64,000 nucleotides of DNA, from assembly GCF_024171495.1 (NCBI RefSeq), contig NZ_JALJZW010000001.1:1-64000 (forward strand). The letters are read 5' to 3'. The DNA comes from Deinococcus sp. HSC-46F16 (lineage in GTDB: Bacteria > Deinococcota > Deinococci > Deinococcales > Deinococcaceae). The translations under genes and the position numbers were made by a program. This document shows, piece by piece, positions 1-18,485 of the stretch. How positions within the stretch are numbered: the first letter of the stretch is position 1; each line of letters starts with the position of its first letter. The notes under the pieces are model-generated. The model worked only from the letters and a program-made list of their open reading frames with translations. It did no database searches and was not told the DNA's origin.

Positions 1-243
<243 letters not shown>

Positions 244-248
244 AGACA

Positions 249-1812
<1,564 letters not shown>

Positions 1813-1816
<4 letters not shown>

Positions 1817-2100
1817 GCTACTACGACATCATCAAGCAGCCCGTGATCTCCGAAAAGGCGTACGCGGGCATGGAGCGCGGCGTGTACTCGTTCTGGGTGG
1901 ATCCCAAGGCCACCAAGACCGAGATCAAGGCCGCCGTGCAGCAGGCATTCGGCGTGACTGTGGTCGGCATCAGCACCATGAACGTCGCGGGCAAGCGCAA
2001 GCGCGTGGGCCGCTTTATCGGGCAGCGGGCCGACCGCAAGAAGGCGATCGTGCGGCTCGCGGACGGTCAGAAGATCGAGGCCCTCGAGGCCCTGGCCTAA
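1813..2100 (+). CDS. rplW: 50S ribosomal protein L23
   Basis: 95 residues beginning [15 protein letters not shown], the L23 signature. It has the lysine-rich [16 protein letters not shown] loop that contacts the exit-tunnel rim, where trigger factor and SRP dock. The start is GTG, overlapping the rplD stop. rplB follows after 13 bp with its own GGAG. Confidence 0.97.
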
Positions 2101-2113
2101 GGAGTATTGAGAC

Positions 2114-2947
2114 ATGGCCGTCAAGAAGTACCGTCCGTATACCCCCAGCCGCCGTCAGATGACGACCGCGGACTTCTCGGGGCTGACCAAGAAGCGTCCC
2201 GAAAAGGCCCTCACCGAGGCGCTGCCTAAGACCGGCGGACGCAACAACCGGGGCCGCATCACCAGCCGCTTTATCGGCGGCGGGCACAAGCGCCTCTACC
2301 GCATCATCGACTTCAAGCGCCGTGACAAGGCGGGCGTGTCTGCCCGCGTCGCCGCCATCGAGTACGATCCCAACCGCAGTGCCCGCATCGCCCTGCTGCA
2401 CTACGTGGACGGCGAGAAGCGCTACGTGCTGGCGCCCGAGGGCCTGACCGTCGGCGCCACCGTGAACGCGGGTCCTGAGGCCGATCCCAAGCTCGGCAAC
2501 GCGCTGCCCCTGCGCTTCGTGCCGGTGGGCGCCGTGGTGCACGCTGTCGAACTGGTGCCCGGAAAGGGTGCTCAGCTTGCCCGCTCGGCCGGAACCTCGA
2601 TCCAAGTGCAGGGCAAGGAAAACGACTACGTCCTGCTGCGCTTGCCCAGCGGTGAGATCCGCCGCGTGCACTCCGAGTGCTACGCGACCATCGGCACCGT
2701 CGGCAACGCCGAGCACAAGAACATCGTCCTGGGCAAGGCGGGCCGCAGCCGCTGGCTGGGCCAGAAGCCCCACCAGCGCGGCAGCGCCATGAACCCGGTC
2801 GACCACCCCCACGGCGGTGGTGAAGGCCGCACCGGTGCGGGCCGTCAGCCGGTCAGCCCCTGGGGTCAGCCTGCCAAGGGCCTGAAGACCCGCAAGAAGC
2901 GCAAGATCTCGGACCGCTTCATCGTCACCCGCCGCGGCGGGAAGTAA
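2114..2947 (+). CDS. rplB: 50S ribosomal protein L2
   Basis: 277 residues. The opening [13 protein letters not shown], the central [14 protein letters not shown] and the C-terminal [14 protein letters not shown] are all diagnostic of L2. The latter contains the histidine region near the peptidyl-transferase centre. L2 is needed for subunit association. The next gene, rpsS, follows after 11 bp with a strong GGAGG. Confidence 0.98.
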   Translation: MAVKKYRPYTPSRRQMTTADFSGLTKKRPEKALTEALPKTGGRNNRGRITSRFIGGGHKRLYRIIDFKRRDKAGVSARVAAIEYDPNRSARIALLHYVDGEKRYVLAPEGLTVGATVNAGPEADPKLGNALPLRFVPVGAVVHAVELVPGKGAQLARSAGTSIQVQGKENDYVLLRLPSGEIRRVHSECYATIGTVGNAEHKNIVLGKAGRSRWLGQKPHQRGSAMNPVDHPHGGGEGRTGAGRQPVSPWGQPAKGLKTRKKRKISDRFIVTRRGGK

Positions 2948-2958
2948 GGAGGGGAGAC

Positions 2959-4828
<1,870 letters not shown>

Positions 4829-4842
<14 letters not shown>

Positions 4843-5058
4843 GATGCGTACCCTCTCGGACGCCGATTTCGCCCGCGAGATCGACGCCCGCAAGAAGGAA
4901 CTGATGGAGCTGCGTTTCCAGGCGGCGATGGGCCAACTGGCCCAGCCGCACCGCGTGCGCCAGCTCCGGCGCGAAGTGGCGCAGCTCAACACCGTGCGCG
5001 GTGAGCAGAGCCGCGCCGAGCGCGTGGCCCAGGCCCAGAGCGCCGCAGGAGACAGCCA

Positions 5059-5062
<4 letters not shown>
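4829..5062 (+). CDS. rpmC: 50S ribosomal protein L29
   Basis: 77 residues. [18 protein letters not shown] then [14 protein letters not shown] is a typical L29 two-helix hairpin, with the [12 protein letters not shown] motif. An ATG at 4844 is possible, but the upstream one at 4829 keeps the conserved MKPSEMR start. It is followed by a 4-bp overlap with rpsQ. Confidence 0.96.
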
Positions 5063-5743
<681 letters not shown>

Positions 5744-5744
<1 letters not shown>

Positions 5745-6091
5745 TGCCCCGCCCCAGCGCCGGAAGCCACCACAGCGACAAGCTGCACGTGAAGAAGGGC
5801 GACACCGTCGTCGTGCTCAGCGGCAAGCACCGCGGCGCGACCGGCAAGGTGCTGCTCGCCCTGCCCCGCGAGGCCAAGGTCGTCGTCGAGGGCGTCAACC
5901 TCGTGACCAAGCACGTCAAGCCCTCGGCCACCAACCCCACGGGCGGCATCGAGCAGCGTGAAGGTGCCCTGCATGCCAGCAAGGTCGCGCTGGTTGACCC
6001 CGAGACCGGCAAGGCCACCCGCATCCGCAAGCAGATCGTGGACGGCAAGAAGGTCCGGGTCGCGGTCGCGAGCGGCAAGGTCATCGACTGA
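5744..6091 (+). CDS. rplX: 50S ribosomal protein L24
   Basis: 115 residues from the ATG at 5744, spaced 7 nt from a GGAGG; a GTG at 5741 is a less likely start. The KOW motif [20 protein letters not shown] is present. L24 initiates 50S assembly. A 64-bp gap to rplE holds a GAGAGG-type ribosome-binding site and nothing else I can name. Confidence 0.97.
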
Positions 6092-6155
6092 CACTCAGGG
6101 CCACGCCCAGGCGCGTGAACCCGGGCGACCCAGCCCGCCCGAAGAGAGGCAAGAC

Positions 6156-6695
<540 letters not shown>

Positions 6696-6703
6696 GGATT
6701 GAC

Positions 6704-6889
<186 letters not shown>

Positions 6890-7020
6890 CACCGCCCGCC
6901 GCCCACCCCCTTGCCGGATACGAACTGGCCCCCCTTGGGCAGTGATCGTCCGGTTCAGGGCTCAGGACCCAACAGAAGAAGCGCCTGCCTGCTCAGGACC
7001 ACATTCTTTGGGAAGACTCC

Positions 7021-7087
7021 GGAAGCTGCGCCCGCCCGGCGGGTCAGCTTCCCCCCAGCCGGGGCTCCTGCATTCAGGCCCAGCCCC
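7021..7087 (+). promoter_or_regulatory. structured leader before rpsH (two tandem hairpins)
   Basis: Within the 210-bp gap between rpsZ and rpsH, GGAAGCTG (7021-7028) pairs with CAGCTTCC (7045-7052) around a GC-rich inner stem. GGGGCT (7061-7066) pairs with AGCCCC (7082-7087) and ends one base before the rpsH GGAGGAG (7089-7095). The hairpins are seen; their role is inferred. They could be an autoregulatory site for a spc-operon protein such as S8, or simply protect a processed end. No T-run follows, so this is not a terminator. Confidence 0.45.
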
Positions 7088-7099
7088 CGGAGGAGAACC

Positions 7100-7501
<402 letters not shown>

Positions 7502-7588
7502 GCCCGCAGCCCTGACCTCGGGCACGCGCTCCCACGGTCAATTGCCCGGTGCGCCTGCTCAGAACTTAAGGACTCAAGGAGGACAGCC

Positions 7589-8146
7589 ATGTCCCGTATT
7601 GGTAAACAACCCATCGCCGTGCCCAGCGGCGTGACCGTGAGCGCCGAGGGCGGCCTGTTCCGGGCCAAAGGCCCCAAGGGCGAACTCACCGTGCCCTACA
7701 ACCCCGCCCTGACCATCGCGACCGAGGGCGACCAACTTCTCGTGACGCGCCCCAGCGACCGCCAGGAGCACCGCGCCCTGCACGGCCTGACCCGCACGCT
7801 GGTCGCCAACGCCGTCAAGGGCGTGTCGGACGGCTTCACCATCAACCTTGAACTGCGTGGCGTCGGTTACCGCGCCAAGCTGACGGGCAAGAACCTCGAG
7901 ATGACCATCGGCTACAGCCACCCGGTCGTGATCGAGCCGCCCGCGGGCGTGACCTTCACGGTGCCCGAGCCCACCCGCATCGACGTGAGCGGGATCGACA
8001 AGCAGCTCGTGGGGCAGGTCGCGGCCAACGTGCGCAAGGTGCGCAAGCCTGACGCCTACCACGGCAAGGGTGTGCGCTTCGTGGGCGAGCAGATCGCCCT
8101 CAAGGCGGGCAAGGCCGGTGCCACCGGCGGGAAAGGGAAGAAGTAA
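7589..8146 (+). CDS. rplF: 50S ribosomal protein L6
   Basis: 185 residues. [17 protein letters not shown] opens the protein. [17 protein letters not shown] and the C-terminal [17 protein letters not shown] are the two duplicated L6 domains. An 87-bp gap from rpsH carries a good AAGGAGG at 7575-7581. The stop overlaps the rplR ATG by one base. Confidence 0.98.
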   Translation: MSRIGKQPIAVPSGVTVSAEGGLFRAKGPKGELTVPYNPALTIATEGDQLLVTRPSDRQEHRALHGLTRTLVANAVKGVSDGFTINLELRGVGYRAKLTGKNLEMTIGYSHPVVIEPPAGVTFTVPEPTRIDVSGIDKQLVGQVAANVRKVRKPDAYHGKGVRFVGEQIALKAGKAGATGGKGKK

Positions 8147-8484
8147 TGGCGAACCAGACAGCCATTCGGCGCAAGCTGCGCACCCGCCGCAAGGTGCGTG
8201 TCGCGGCGGCGGAGCGTCCGCGCCTCAGCGTGTTCCGCTCCAGCAAGCACATCTACGCCCAGATTATCGACGACACCACCGGCACCACGCTGGCGGCGGC
8301 GAGCAGCAGCGCCGTCAAGACCGGGACCAAGACCGACACCGCTGCGGCAGTGGGCCGGGCGCTGGCCGAGGCCGCCGTGGCCAAGGGTGTCAAGCAGGTC
8401 GTGTTCGACCGCGCCGGGTACAAGTACCACGGCCGGGTCAAAGCGCTCGCAGACGCGGCGCGGGAGGGTGGCCTTGACTTTTAA
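8146..8484 (+). CDS. rplR: 50S ribosomal protein L18
   Basis: 112 residues. [20 protein letters not shown] then [17 protein letters not shown] is the L18 signature, with [20 protein letters not shown] at the C-terminus. L18 binds 5S rRNA with L5. Its last 11 bp lie inside the start of rpsE, an unusually deep overlap that depends on the TTG start chosen for rpsE. Confidence 0.97.
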   Translation: MANQTAIRRKLRTRRKVRVAAAERPRLSVFRSSKHIYAQIIDDTTGTTLAAASSSAVKTGTKTDTAAAVGRALAEAAVAKGVKQVVFDRAGYKYHGRVKALADAAREGGLDF

Positions 8485-9045
8485 TCGTCGCAATGACCGC
8501 GAGCGGGAGACCAGCGAGTTCGAAGAGAAGATGCTCTTCGTCAACCGCACCTCCAAGACCTACCAGGGGGGGCGCCGCTTCCGCTTCGCCGCGCTCGTAA
8601 TCTTGGGTGACCGCAACGGCCGTGTCGGCATGGGCATCGGCAAGGCCAAGGAAGTGCCCGTCGCTATCGAGAAGGCCAAGGCGATCGCCCGTAAGAACAT
8701 GATCTCCGTGCCGGTGGAAAACGGGACCATTCCCCACGACATCGTCGGCGAGAACTCCACCAGCCGCGTGCTGCTCAAGCCTGCAGGCCCCGGTACCGGC
8801 GTGATCGCGGGCACCGTGCCCCGTTCGATTGCGGAACTGGCGGGCATCACCAACATGCTCTCCAAGGAACTCGGCAGCCGCAACAAGGTCAACGTGGCCT
8901 ACGCGGTGTTCGACGGCCTGAAGAACCTGCGCACCGCCAAGCAGGTGCGTGCGGCCCGTGGCCTGGACACTCAGCCCCGCGTGGCGGGTGCCGCTGCGGT
9001 TTCGGCGACTACCGAGGCCGGTGCGGCCCAGGCGGGAGGTGCCCT

Positions 9046-9049
<4 letters not shown>
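8474..9049 (+). CDS. rpsE: 30S ribosomal protein S5 (TTG start)
   Basis: 191 residues from a TTG at 8474. No ATG or GTG in this frame precedes the conserved region. GGAGGG at 8463-8468 is spaced 5 nt from the TTG, and the product [19 protein letters not shown] is a plausible S5 start. The double-stranded RNA-binding domain ([19 protein letters not shown]) and C-terminal domain ([19 protein letters not shown]) are intact. The tail beyond residue 170 is Ala-rich. S5 maintains decoding accuracy. Confidence 0.93.
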
Positions 9050-9689
<640 letters not shown>

Positions 9690-9690
9690 C

Positions 9691-11013
<1,323 letters not shown>

Positions 11014-11029
11014 AGTTGCTTCTGCCTCG

Positions 11030-11060
11030 ACCGCTCACCTCCGGGTGGGCGGTTTTCTTT
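11030..11060 (+). terminator. intrinsic terminator after secY
   Basis: ACCGCTCACC (11030-11039) pairs with GGTGGGCGGT (11044-11053), a 10-bp stem with one wobble and a TCCG loop, followed by TTTCTTT. It splits the ribosomal cluster, so adk and the alpha-operon genes likely use their own promoter. Confidence 0.85.
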
Positions 11061-11142
11061 GGCCCCGGCCGCCCGTCACGTCGGGGGAGACAGGCCCGCG
11101 CCCTCGCCCGGCCTCTATGCTGTACTTCCTGAAGGAGGAACG

Positions 11143-11736
11143 ATGACACAATCCGGAAACAAGGTCGTGATTTTTCTCGGCCCCCCCGGTGCAGGCAAGG
11201 GCACCCAGGCCGAGCGCCTGGCACAGGAAGAAGGCCTGACCAAGATCAGCACCGGAGACATCCTGCGCGATCACGTCTCGCGCGGCACGGAGCTGGGGCA
11301 GCGGGTCAAGCCCATTCTCGACGCGGGGGCGCTTGTCCCCGACGACATCCTGATCGCGCTGATCCGTGACCGCCTCGCGGGGATGGACGCGGTGCGGGTC
11401 ATCTTCGACGGGTTTCCGCGCACCGGGGCGCAGGCGGAGGCGCTCGACCTGCTGCTGGAGGAACTCGGGGCTCCAGTGACCGCCGTCCCGCTGTTGGAGG
11501 TCCCCGACGGGCTCCTGATCGAACGCATCGTGGAGCGGGGGCGGCAGGCCGCCGCGCGGGGCGAACCCGTGCGCAGCGACGACACCGAGGAGGTGGCCCG
11601 GAGGCGGCAGGAGGTCTACCGCGAACAGACCCAGCCGCTGATCGACTACTACGGGGCACGCGGGCATCTGCGCCCGGTCGATGGCGTGGGCACGATGGAC
11701 GAGGTGTACGGGCGCATCGTGCAGGCGCTGGGGTAG
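11143..11736 (+). CDS. adk: adenylate kinase
   Basis: 197 residues from the ATG at 11143, with GGAGGA 4-5 nt upstream. The P-loop [10 protein letters not shown] lies at residues 13-22, the NMP-binding [19 protein letters not shown] follows, and the AMP-site IFDGFPRT is present. The LID is short, without the zinc cysteines ([13 protein letters not shown]), as in short bacterial adenylate kinases. It converts AMP + ATP to 2 ADP. A TATGCT at 11115-11120 could be the -10 of this transcript, since secY ends in a terminator. Confidence 0.96.
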   Translation: MTQSGNKVVIFLGPPGAGKGTQAERLAQEEGLTKISTGDILRDHVSRGTELGQRVKPILDAGALVPDDILIALIRDRLAGMDAVRVIFDGFPRTGAQAEALDLLLEELGAPVTAVPLLEVPDGLLIERIVERGRQAAARGEPVRSDDTEEVARRRQEVYREQTQPLIDYYGARGHLRPVDGVGTMDEVYGRIVQALG

Positions 11737-11845
11737 GCCCGCACTGCCAGAGCGCGGACAGGGGGAGGGGAGCGCGGCGCCGCTTGCCCCTGCCCCCCCG
11801 GGCGTGCTAACTTCCCCTTTGGCTTGTACCAAGCCTGGAGGTTGC

Positions 11846-12103
<258 letters not shown>

Positions 12104-12179
12104 GGGCCTCTGGGCGCCGGTACCCACCAGATTCCCCGAATGTGGTCCGAGGGCCAGGGGGGTCGAGCGCTGCTGAGCG

Positions 12180-12212
12180 CGTCGCCGCAGGTTGAACAGG
12201 CCGTGGGCGACG
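12180..12212 (+). promoter_or_regulatory. hairpin in the infA-rpmJ gap
   Basis: CGTCGCC (12180-12186) pairs with GGCGACG (12206-12212), seven perfect pairs, in the 135-bp gene-free stretch between infA and rpmJ, 16 bp upstream of the GAGGAGG of rpmJ. No T-run follows. Its function is unknown; a translational control element is a guess. Confidence 0.3.
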
Positions 12213-12238
12213 ACGTGAGGCGGCTGCGAGGAGGACGC

Positions 12239-12352
<114 letters not shown>

Positions 12353-12354
12353 GC

Positions 12355-13134
<780 letters not shown>

Positions 13135-13157
13135 TCGCGCCGCGCGTGCCCACCTGT

Positions 13158-13269
13158 CCCGCTTCCGCCTGACTCCGGCCCGTTTCCGGGGGAAGAGAGC
13201 CGCACCACCGGCGAGGAAGCGGGCGCCAGAGGGCCGCAGACCCGGTGGGCAGGTTTGAAACCTGCCACC
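13158..13269 (+). promoter_or_regulatory. structured leader before rpsD (possible S4 autoregulatory site)
   Basis: In the 151-bp gap between rpsK and rpsD, CCCGCTTCC (13158-13166) pairs perfectly with GGAAGCGGG (13215-13223). A second hairpin, GGTGG-CAGGTTT (from 13244) with AAACCTG-CCACC (to 13269), has about 12 pairs and one bulged G. It ends just before the AAGGAG ribosome-binding site of rpsD. Neither is followed by T's. Autoregulation of rpsD by S4 is known in other bacteria; that this leader does so is inference. Confidence 0.5.
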
Positions 13270-13285
13270 GCAAGGAGATCAAGAC

Positions 13286-14912
<1,627 letters not shown>

Positions 14913-14966
14913 TTTCCAGTGCGCGGGGCCTTTTCCTCCCGCGCCTGACCCCCAAGGAGACTTCCC

Positions 14967-15317
<351 letters not shown>

Positions 15318-15335
15318 ACCCAGACGTGTTCAGAG

Positions 15336-15360
15336 CCCCGCTTCGGCGGGGTTTTTCTTT
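15336..15360 (+). terminator. intrinsic terminator closing the ribosomal cluster
   Basis: CCCCGC (15336-15341), a UUCG tetraloop and GCGGGG (15346-15351), followed by TTTTTCTTT. UUCG-capped stems are exceptionally stable. Confidence 0.93.
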
Positions 15361-15379
15361 GCTGACCGCTGGAGGCTGA

Positions 15380-15385
15380 TAGGCT
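15380..15385 (+). promoter_or_regulatory. -10 hexamer TAGGCT, leaderless start of the gene at 15391
   Basis: TAGGCT ends 5 nt before the ATG with no ribosome-binding site between, so the transcript would begin at or next to the start codon. Leaderless mRNAs are known to be common in Deinococcus deserti. No clear -35 is seen. Confidence 0.5.
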
Positions 15386-15390
15386 CGGTC

Positions 15391-15954
15391 ATGACCCCGA
15401 CCCTCGTGATCGTGCCCGGCCTGGGCGGCAGCGGGCCGGGGCACTGGCAGACCCTCTGGGAGCAGAAGTTCGGGGCGGCGCGGGTGCGGCAGCCAGACCC
15501 GGAGCAGGCCAGCCCTCCGAATCTGGCTGCCCGGCTCGACCGAGTGGTTCAGGAGACACCCGGCGAACTGGTCCTCATTGCCCACAGCCTCGGCGTGCTG
15601 GCTGTGGCCCACTGGGCAGCTTGCTCCACAGTGCCTGAGCGGGTGCGCGGAGCCCTGCTGGTTGCGCCCCCTGACCCTGCAAGTCCAGAGGTTCACGACG
15701 CCGTGCGCCGCTTCGCGCCACTTCCACCCGGCCCGCTCCCCTTTCCGGCGCTGGTCGTGGCGAGCGAGAACGACCCCTATGCGGCTTTCGAGTGGGCGGA
15801 GGCCCTGGCGGAGACCTGGGGCGCCGAGTTCATCACAGCGGGGGAAGCCGGACATCTCAACGCGGCGAGCGGGCATGGGGAGTGGGAGGACGGCGAGGTG
15901 CTGCTCTCCGAGTGCCTACACGCCTGGACCCCGCCGCCGATCACCCGCTTCTGA
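15391..15954 (+). CDS. RBBP9/YdeN-type alpha/beta serine hydrolase
   Basis: 187 residues. The pattern is that of the small RBBP9/YdeN hydrolases: an N-terminal strand with IVPGLGGSGPGHWQTLWE, a nucleophile elbow AHSLG with Ser66, an acidic residue in ASENDPY and a histidine in AGHLNAASG. The natural substrate of this family is not known; it is probably a soluble esterase. It has no lid domain. It is a single-gene unit between the rplQ terminator and a convergent trxA. The family call is good; any substrate would be a guess. Confidence 0.85.
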   Translation: MTPTLVIVPGLGGSGPGHWQTLWEQKFGAARVRQPDPEQASPPNLAARLDRVVQETPGELVLIAHSLGVLAVAHWAACSTVPERVRGALLVAPPDPASPEVHDAVRRFAPLPPGPLPFPALVVASENDPYAAFEWAEALAETWGAEFITAGEAGHLNAASGHGEWEDGEVLLSECLHAWTPPPITRF

Positions 15955-15963
15955 CCATGTGAA

Positions 15964-15988
15964 GGGCCGCCCCGGAAAGAGGCGGCCC
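15964..15988. terminator. hairpin between convergent genes (hydrolase / trxA)
   Basis: GGGCCGCC (15964-15971) pairs with GGCGGCCC (15981-15988). It lies between two convergent genes and could terminate both, but has no T-run on either side. Confidence 0.4.
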
Positions 15989-16005
15989 ATGCGGCGGTGA
16001 AGAGG

Positions 16006-16338
16006 TCAGTTCGTGACGTTGGCCGCCGCGTACTTGTCGAGCAGGGCCTCGAAGGCCCGCTTGGGCTGCGCACCGACCATGCCCTCGACGGGTTGGCCGT
16101 CCTTGAAGAGGATCATGGTGGGGATGCTCATCACCCGGTACTGGCCGGAGACGCTGGGGTTGTCGTCCACGTTGAGCTTGGCGACCTTGACCCGGCCCTC
16201 ATACTGCCCGGCGAGTTCCTCGATGACGGGGGCGATGATGCGGCAGGGACCGCACCAGGGTGCCCAGAAGTCCACCAGGGTCAGGCCCTCGGCCGTCTCG
16301 CTCTGGAAGGTGCTGTCCGTGAGTTCCACAGGCTTCAT
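16006..16338 (-). CDS. trxA: thioredoxin
   Basis: 110 residues. WAPWCGPCRIIAP places the active-site cysteines at 29 and 32; the cis-proline follows in MSIPTMILFKDGQ. A cytoplasmic dithiol reductant for ribonucleotide reductase, peroxiredoxins and methionine sulfoxide reductases. The gene starts MKPVELTDSTF directly downstream of a TATACT hexamer and looks leaderless. It is single and divergent from the DUF309 gene. Confidence 0.96.
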   Translation of the reverse strand: MKPVELTDSTFQSETAEGLTLVDFWAPWCGPCRIIAPVIEELAGQYEGRVKVAKLNVDDNPSVSGQYRVMSIPTMILFKDGQPVEGMVGAQPKRAFEALLDKYAAANVTN

Positions 16339-16344
16339 GAACCG

Positions 16345-16350
16345 AGTATA
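16345..16350 (-). promoter_or_regulatory. -10 hexamer TATACT of trxA (leaderless)
   Basis: On the - strand TATACT (16350 to 16345) ends 6 nt before the trxA ATG at 16338. It is one of the best -10 matches in the window. Confidence 0.6.
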
Positions 16351-16440
16351 CCCCCCGGGGGCATGGGCGGATATGCGGCAGATGCACGCAGCCTAACCGT
16401 GGGTTCATCGGCGGGGGGAACGGCGCGGGGCCGGGTACGT

Positions 16441-16446
16441 TAGCCT
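16441..16446 (+). promoter_or_regulatory. -10 hexamer TAGCCT of the DUF309 gene (leaderless)
   Basis: TAGCCT ends 6 nt before the ATG at 16453. There is no Shine-Dalgarno sequence between them. Confidence 0.5.
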
Positions 16447-16452
16447 GCGCCC

Positions 16453-16797
<345 letters not shown>

Positions 16798-16836
16798 GCG
16801 GTGACGGGGCCGCGACGTGCCCCGGCAGGAGCCCCT

Positions 16837-17424
16837 ATGACCGAACGCATTGCCCTCTTTATTGACGGGGCCAACGTCTACGCGGCGGCCCGCCGCCTGG
16901 GTTGGAACTTCGACCACCGCAAGATTCTGGAGCACTTCCGCGCGGGCGGCACCCTCCACAACGCCTTCTATTACACCGCCGTGCCCGCCCACCCCGACGA
17001 CAAGCAAAAGCGCTTCGTGGACGCCCTGACCTACATGGGCTATACGGTCCGCACCCGCCCGCTGCGCGAGGTCACCGACGAGCACGGCGAGACGCAGCGC
17101 CGGGCCAGCCTCGACATCTTCCTGGTGACCGACCTGCTGACGACCGCCGACCGTTTTGATACGGCCATCCTGCTGACCGGGGACGGCGACTTCGAGCGTC
17201 CGGTGGAGGTGCTGCGGGCGCGGGGTAAGCGGGTGGTGGTGGCGAGCATTCCCGAGATGACGAGCTACGAGTTGCGAAATGCCGCCGACGAGTACGTGGA
17301 CCTCTCGGCCCTGCGCCCCGAGGTGGAGCGCCCCGGCTACCGTCTGCCCAGCGAGGGCCGCGCCGAAGCCGGAAGCCGCCCCTTTTACGTCACGGCGGCG
17401 CTGACGGAGCCCGATGAGCGCTGA
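16837..17424 (+). CDS. NYN domain (LabA/DUF88-type) predicted ribonuclease
   Basis: 195 residues from the ATG at 16837, with AGGAG 6 nt upstream. IALFIDGANVYAAARRLGW carries the first acidic residue of the PIN-like NYN fold, and SLDIFLVTDLLTTADRFDTA with LLTGDGDFERPVEVLRARGK supplies the others. ELRNAADEYVDLSAL ends the domain. NYN proteins are predicted metal-dependent RNases. The last 11 bp overlap plsX, so the two are translated together. Confidence 0.88.
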   Translation: MTERIALFIDGANVYAAARRLGWNFDHRKILEHFRAGGTLHNAFYYTAVPAHPDDKQKRFVDALTYMGYTVRTRPLREVTDEHGETQRRASLDIFLVTDLLTTADRFDTAILLTGDGDFERPVEVLRARGKRVVVASIPEMTSYELRNAADEYVDLSALRPEVERPGYRLPSEGRAEAGSRPFYVTAALTEPDER

Positions 17425-18442
17425 GCCGGGCACGCCGAAGACCACCCTGCCCATCGCCCTGGACGCGGTGGGTGGGGACCACGGGGCCGCGCCGAACGTG
17501 GCAGGGGCAGTGCAGGCTGCCCGCGCGGGCGTGCCGGTGCTGCTCGTCGGGCCGCGCGTGGCGCTGCATGCCGAACTCGGCAAGCACCCCGGCAGCGCCA
17601 GCCTGCCGCTGGACGTGGTAGACGCCCCCGACGTGATCGGGATGGACGAGCACGCCTCGGACGTGCGCAGCCGCACGGGGGCAAGCATCAACGTCTGCAC
17701 CCGGCTGGTGAAGGAGGGCCGGGCCGCCGCCGCCGTCAGCATGGGCCACAGCGGCGCGACGATGGCCTCGGCGCTGCTGACCCTGGGACGCGTGAAGGGC
17801 GTGGACCGCCCGGCCATCCTGGCGCACCTCCCCAGCAAGAAGGGCTTCGTGACCCTGCTCGACGTGGGCGCGAACGCGGACGTGAAGGCGGCATACCTCG
17901 CGCAGTGGGCGCGGCTGGCGACCGTGTACCTGCGGGTGGTGGAGGACCGCGAGAACCCCACGGTGGGCCTGCTCTCCATCGGGGAGGAAGCCCACAAGGG
18001 CAGCCAGCTCGTGCTGGAGGCGCACGGCCTGCTGCGCGAGCTGCACGGTCAGGGCATCACCTTCCACGGCAATGTGGAGGGCCGCGACCTCTTTCAGGGG
18101 ACCACCGACATCGTGGTGACCGACGGCTTTACCGGGAACGTGGTCCTCAAGCTCGCCGAGGGCGAGGCCAAGGTGCTCTTCGGGTGGGTGCGCGACGCGC
18201 TGGGGGCCAGCCTGAAGTCCAAGGTGGGGGGGCTCCTCGTGCGCCCGGCGCTGCGGGGCCTGGCCGAGCGGATGGACCCCAGCACCTACGGGGCGAGCAT
18301 ATTGATCGGGGTGCGAGGGCTGGCCTTTATCGGCCATGGCAGCGCCGACGCCCGCGCGGTCAAGAACGCCCTGCTGCGGGCCGCCCGCGCCCATGAGGCC
18401 GACCTGATCGCCCGGCTGGAGGCGGCGCTGGCCCCAGCCTGA
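17414..18442 (+). CDS. plsX: phosphate acyltransferase PlsX
   Basis: 342 residues. IALDAVGGDHGAAPNVAGAV at the N-terminus, GHSGATMASALLTLGRVKG, and DGFTGNVVLKLAEG are PlsX motifs. The enzyme makes acyl-phosphate from acyl-ACP and phosphate, which PlsY uses for lysophosphatidate. It is peripheral to the membrane. Here it is separated from the usual fab genes and instead overlaps an NYN gene and precedes mscS. Confidence 0.96.
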   Translation: MSAEPGTPKTTLPIALDAVGGDHGAAPNVAGAVQAARAGVPVLLVGPRVALHAELGKHPGSASLPLDVVDAPDVIGMDEHASDVRSRTGASINVCTRLVKEGRAAAAVSMGHSGATMASALLTLGRVKGVDRPAILAHLPSKKGFVTLLDVGANADVKAAYLAQWARLATVYLRVVEDRENPTVGLLSIGEEAHKGSQLVLEAHGLLRELHGQGITFHGNVEGRDLFQGTTDIVVTDGFTGNVVLKLAEGEAKVLFGWVRDALGASLKSKVGGLLVRPALRGLAERMDPSTYGASILIGVRGLAFIGHGSADARAVKNALLRAARAHEADLIARLEAALAPA

Positions 18443-18485
18443 GCCTGCGTTGCCCCGGCTCACGTCCTCATGCGAGGCTGAGGCG

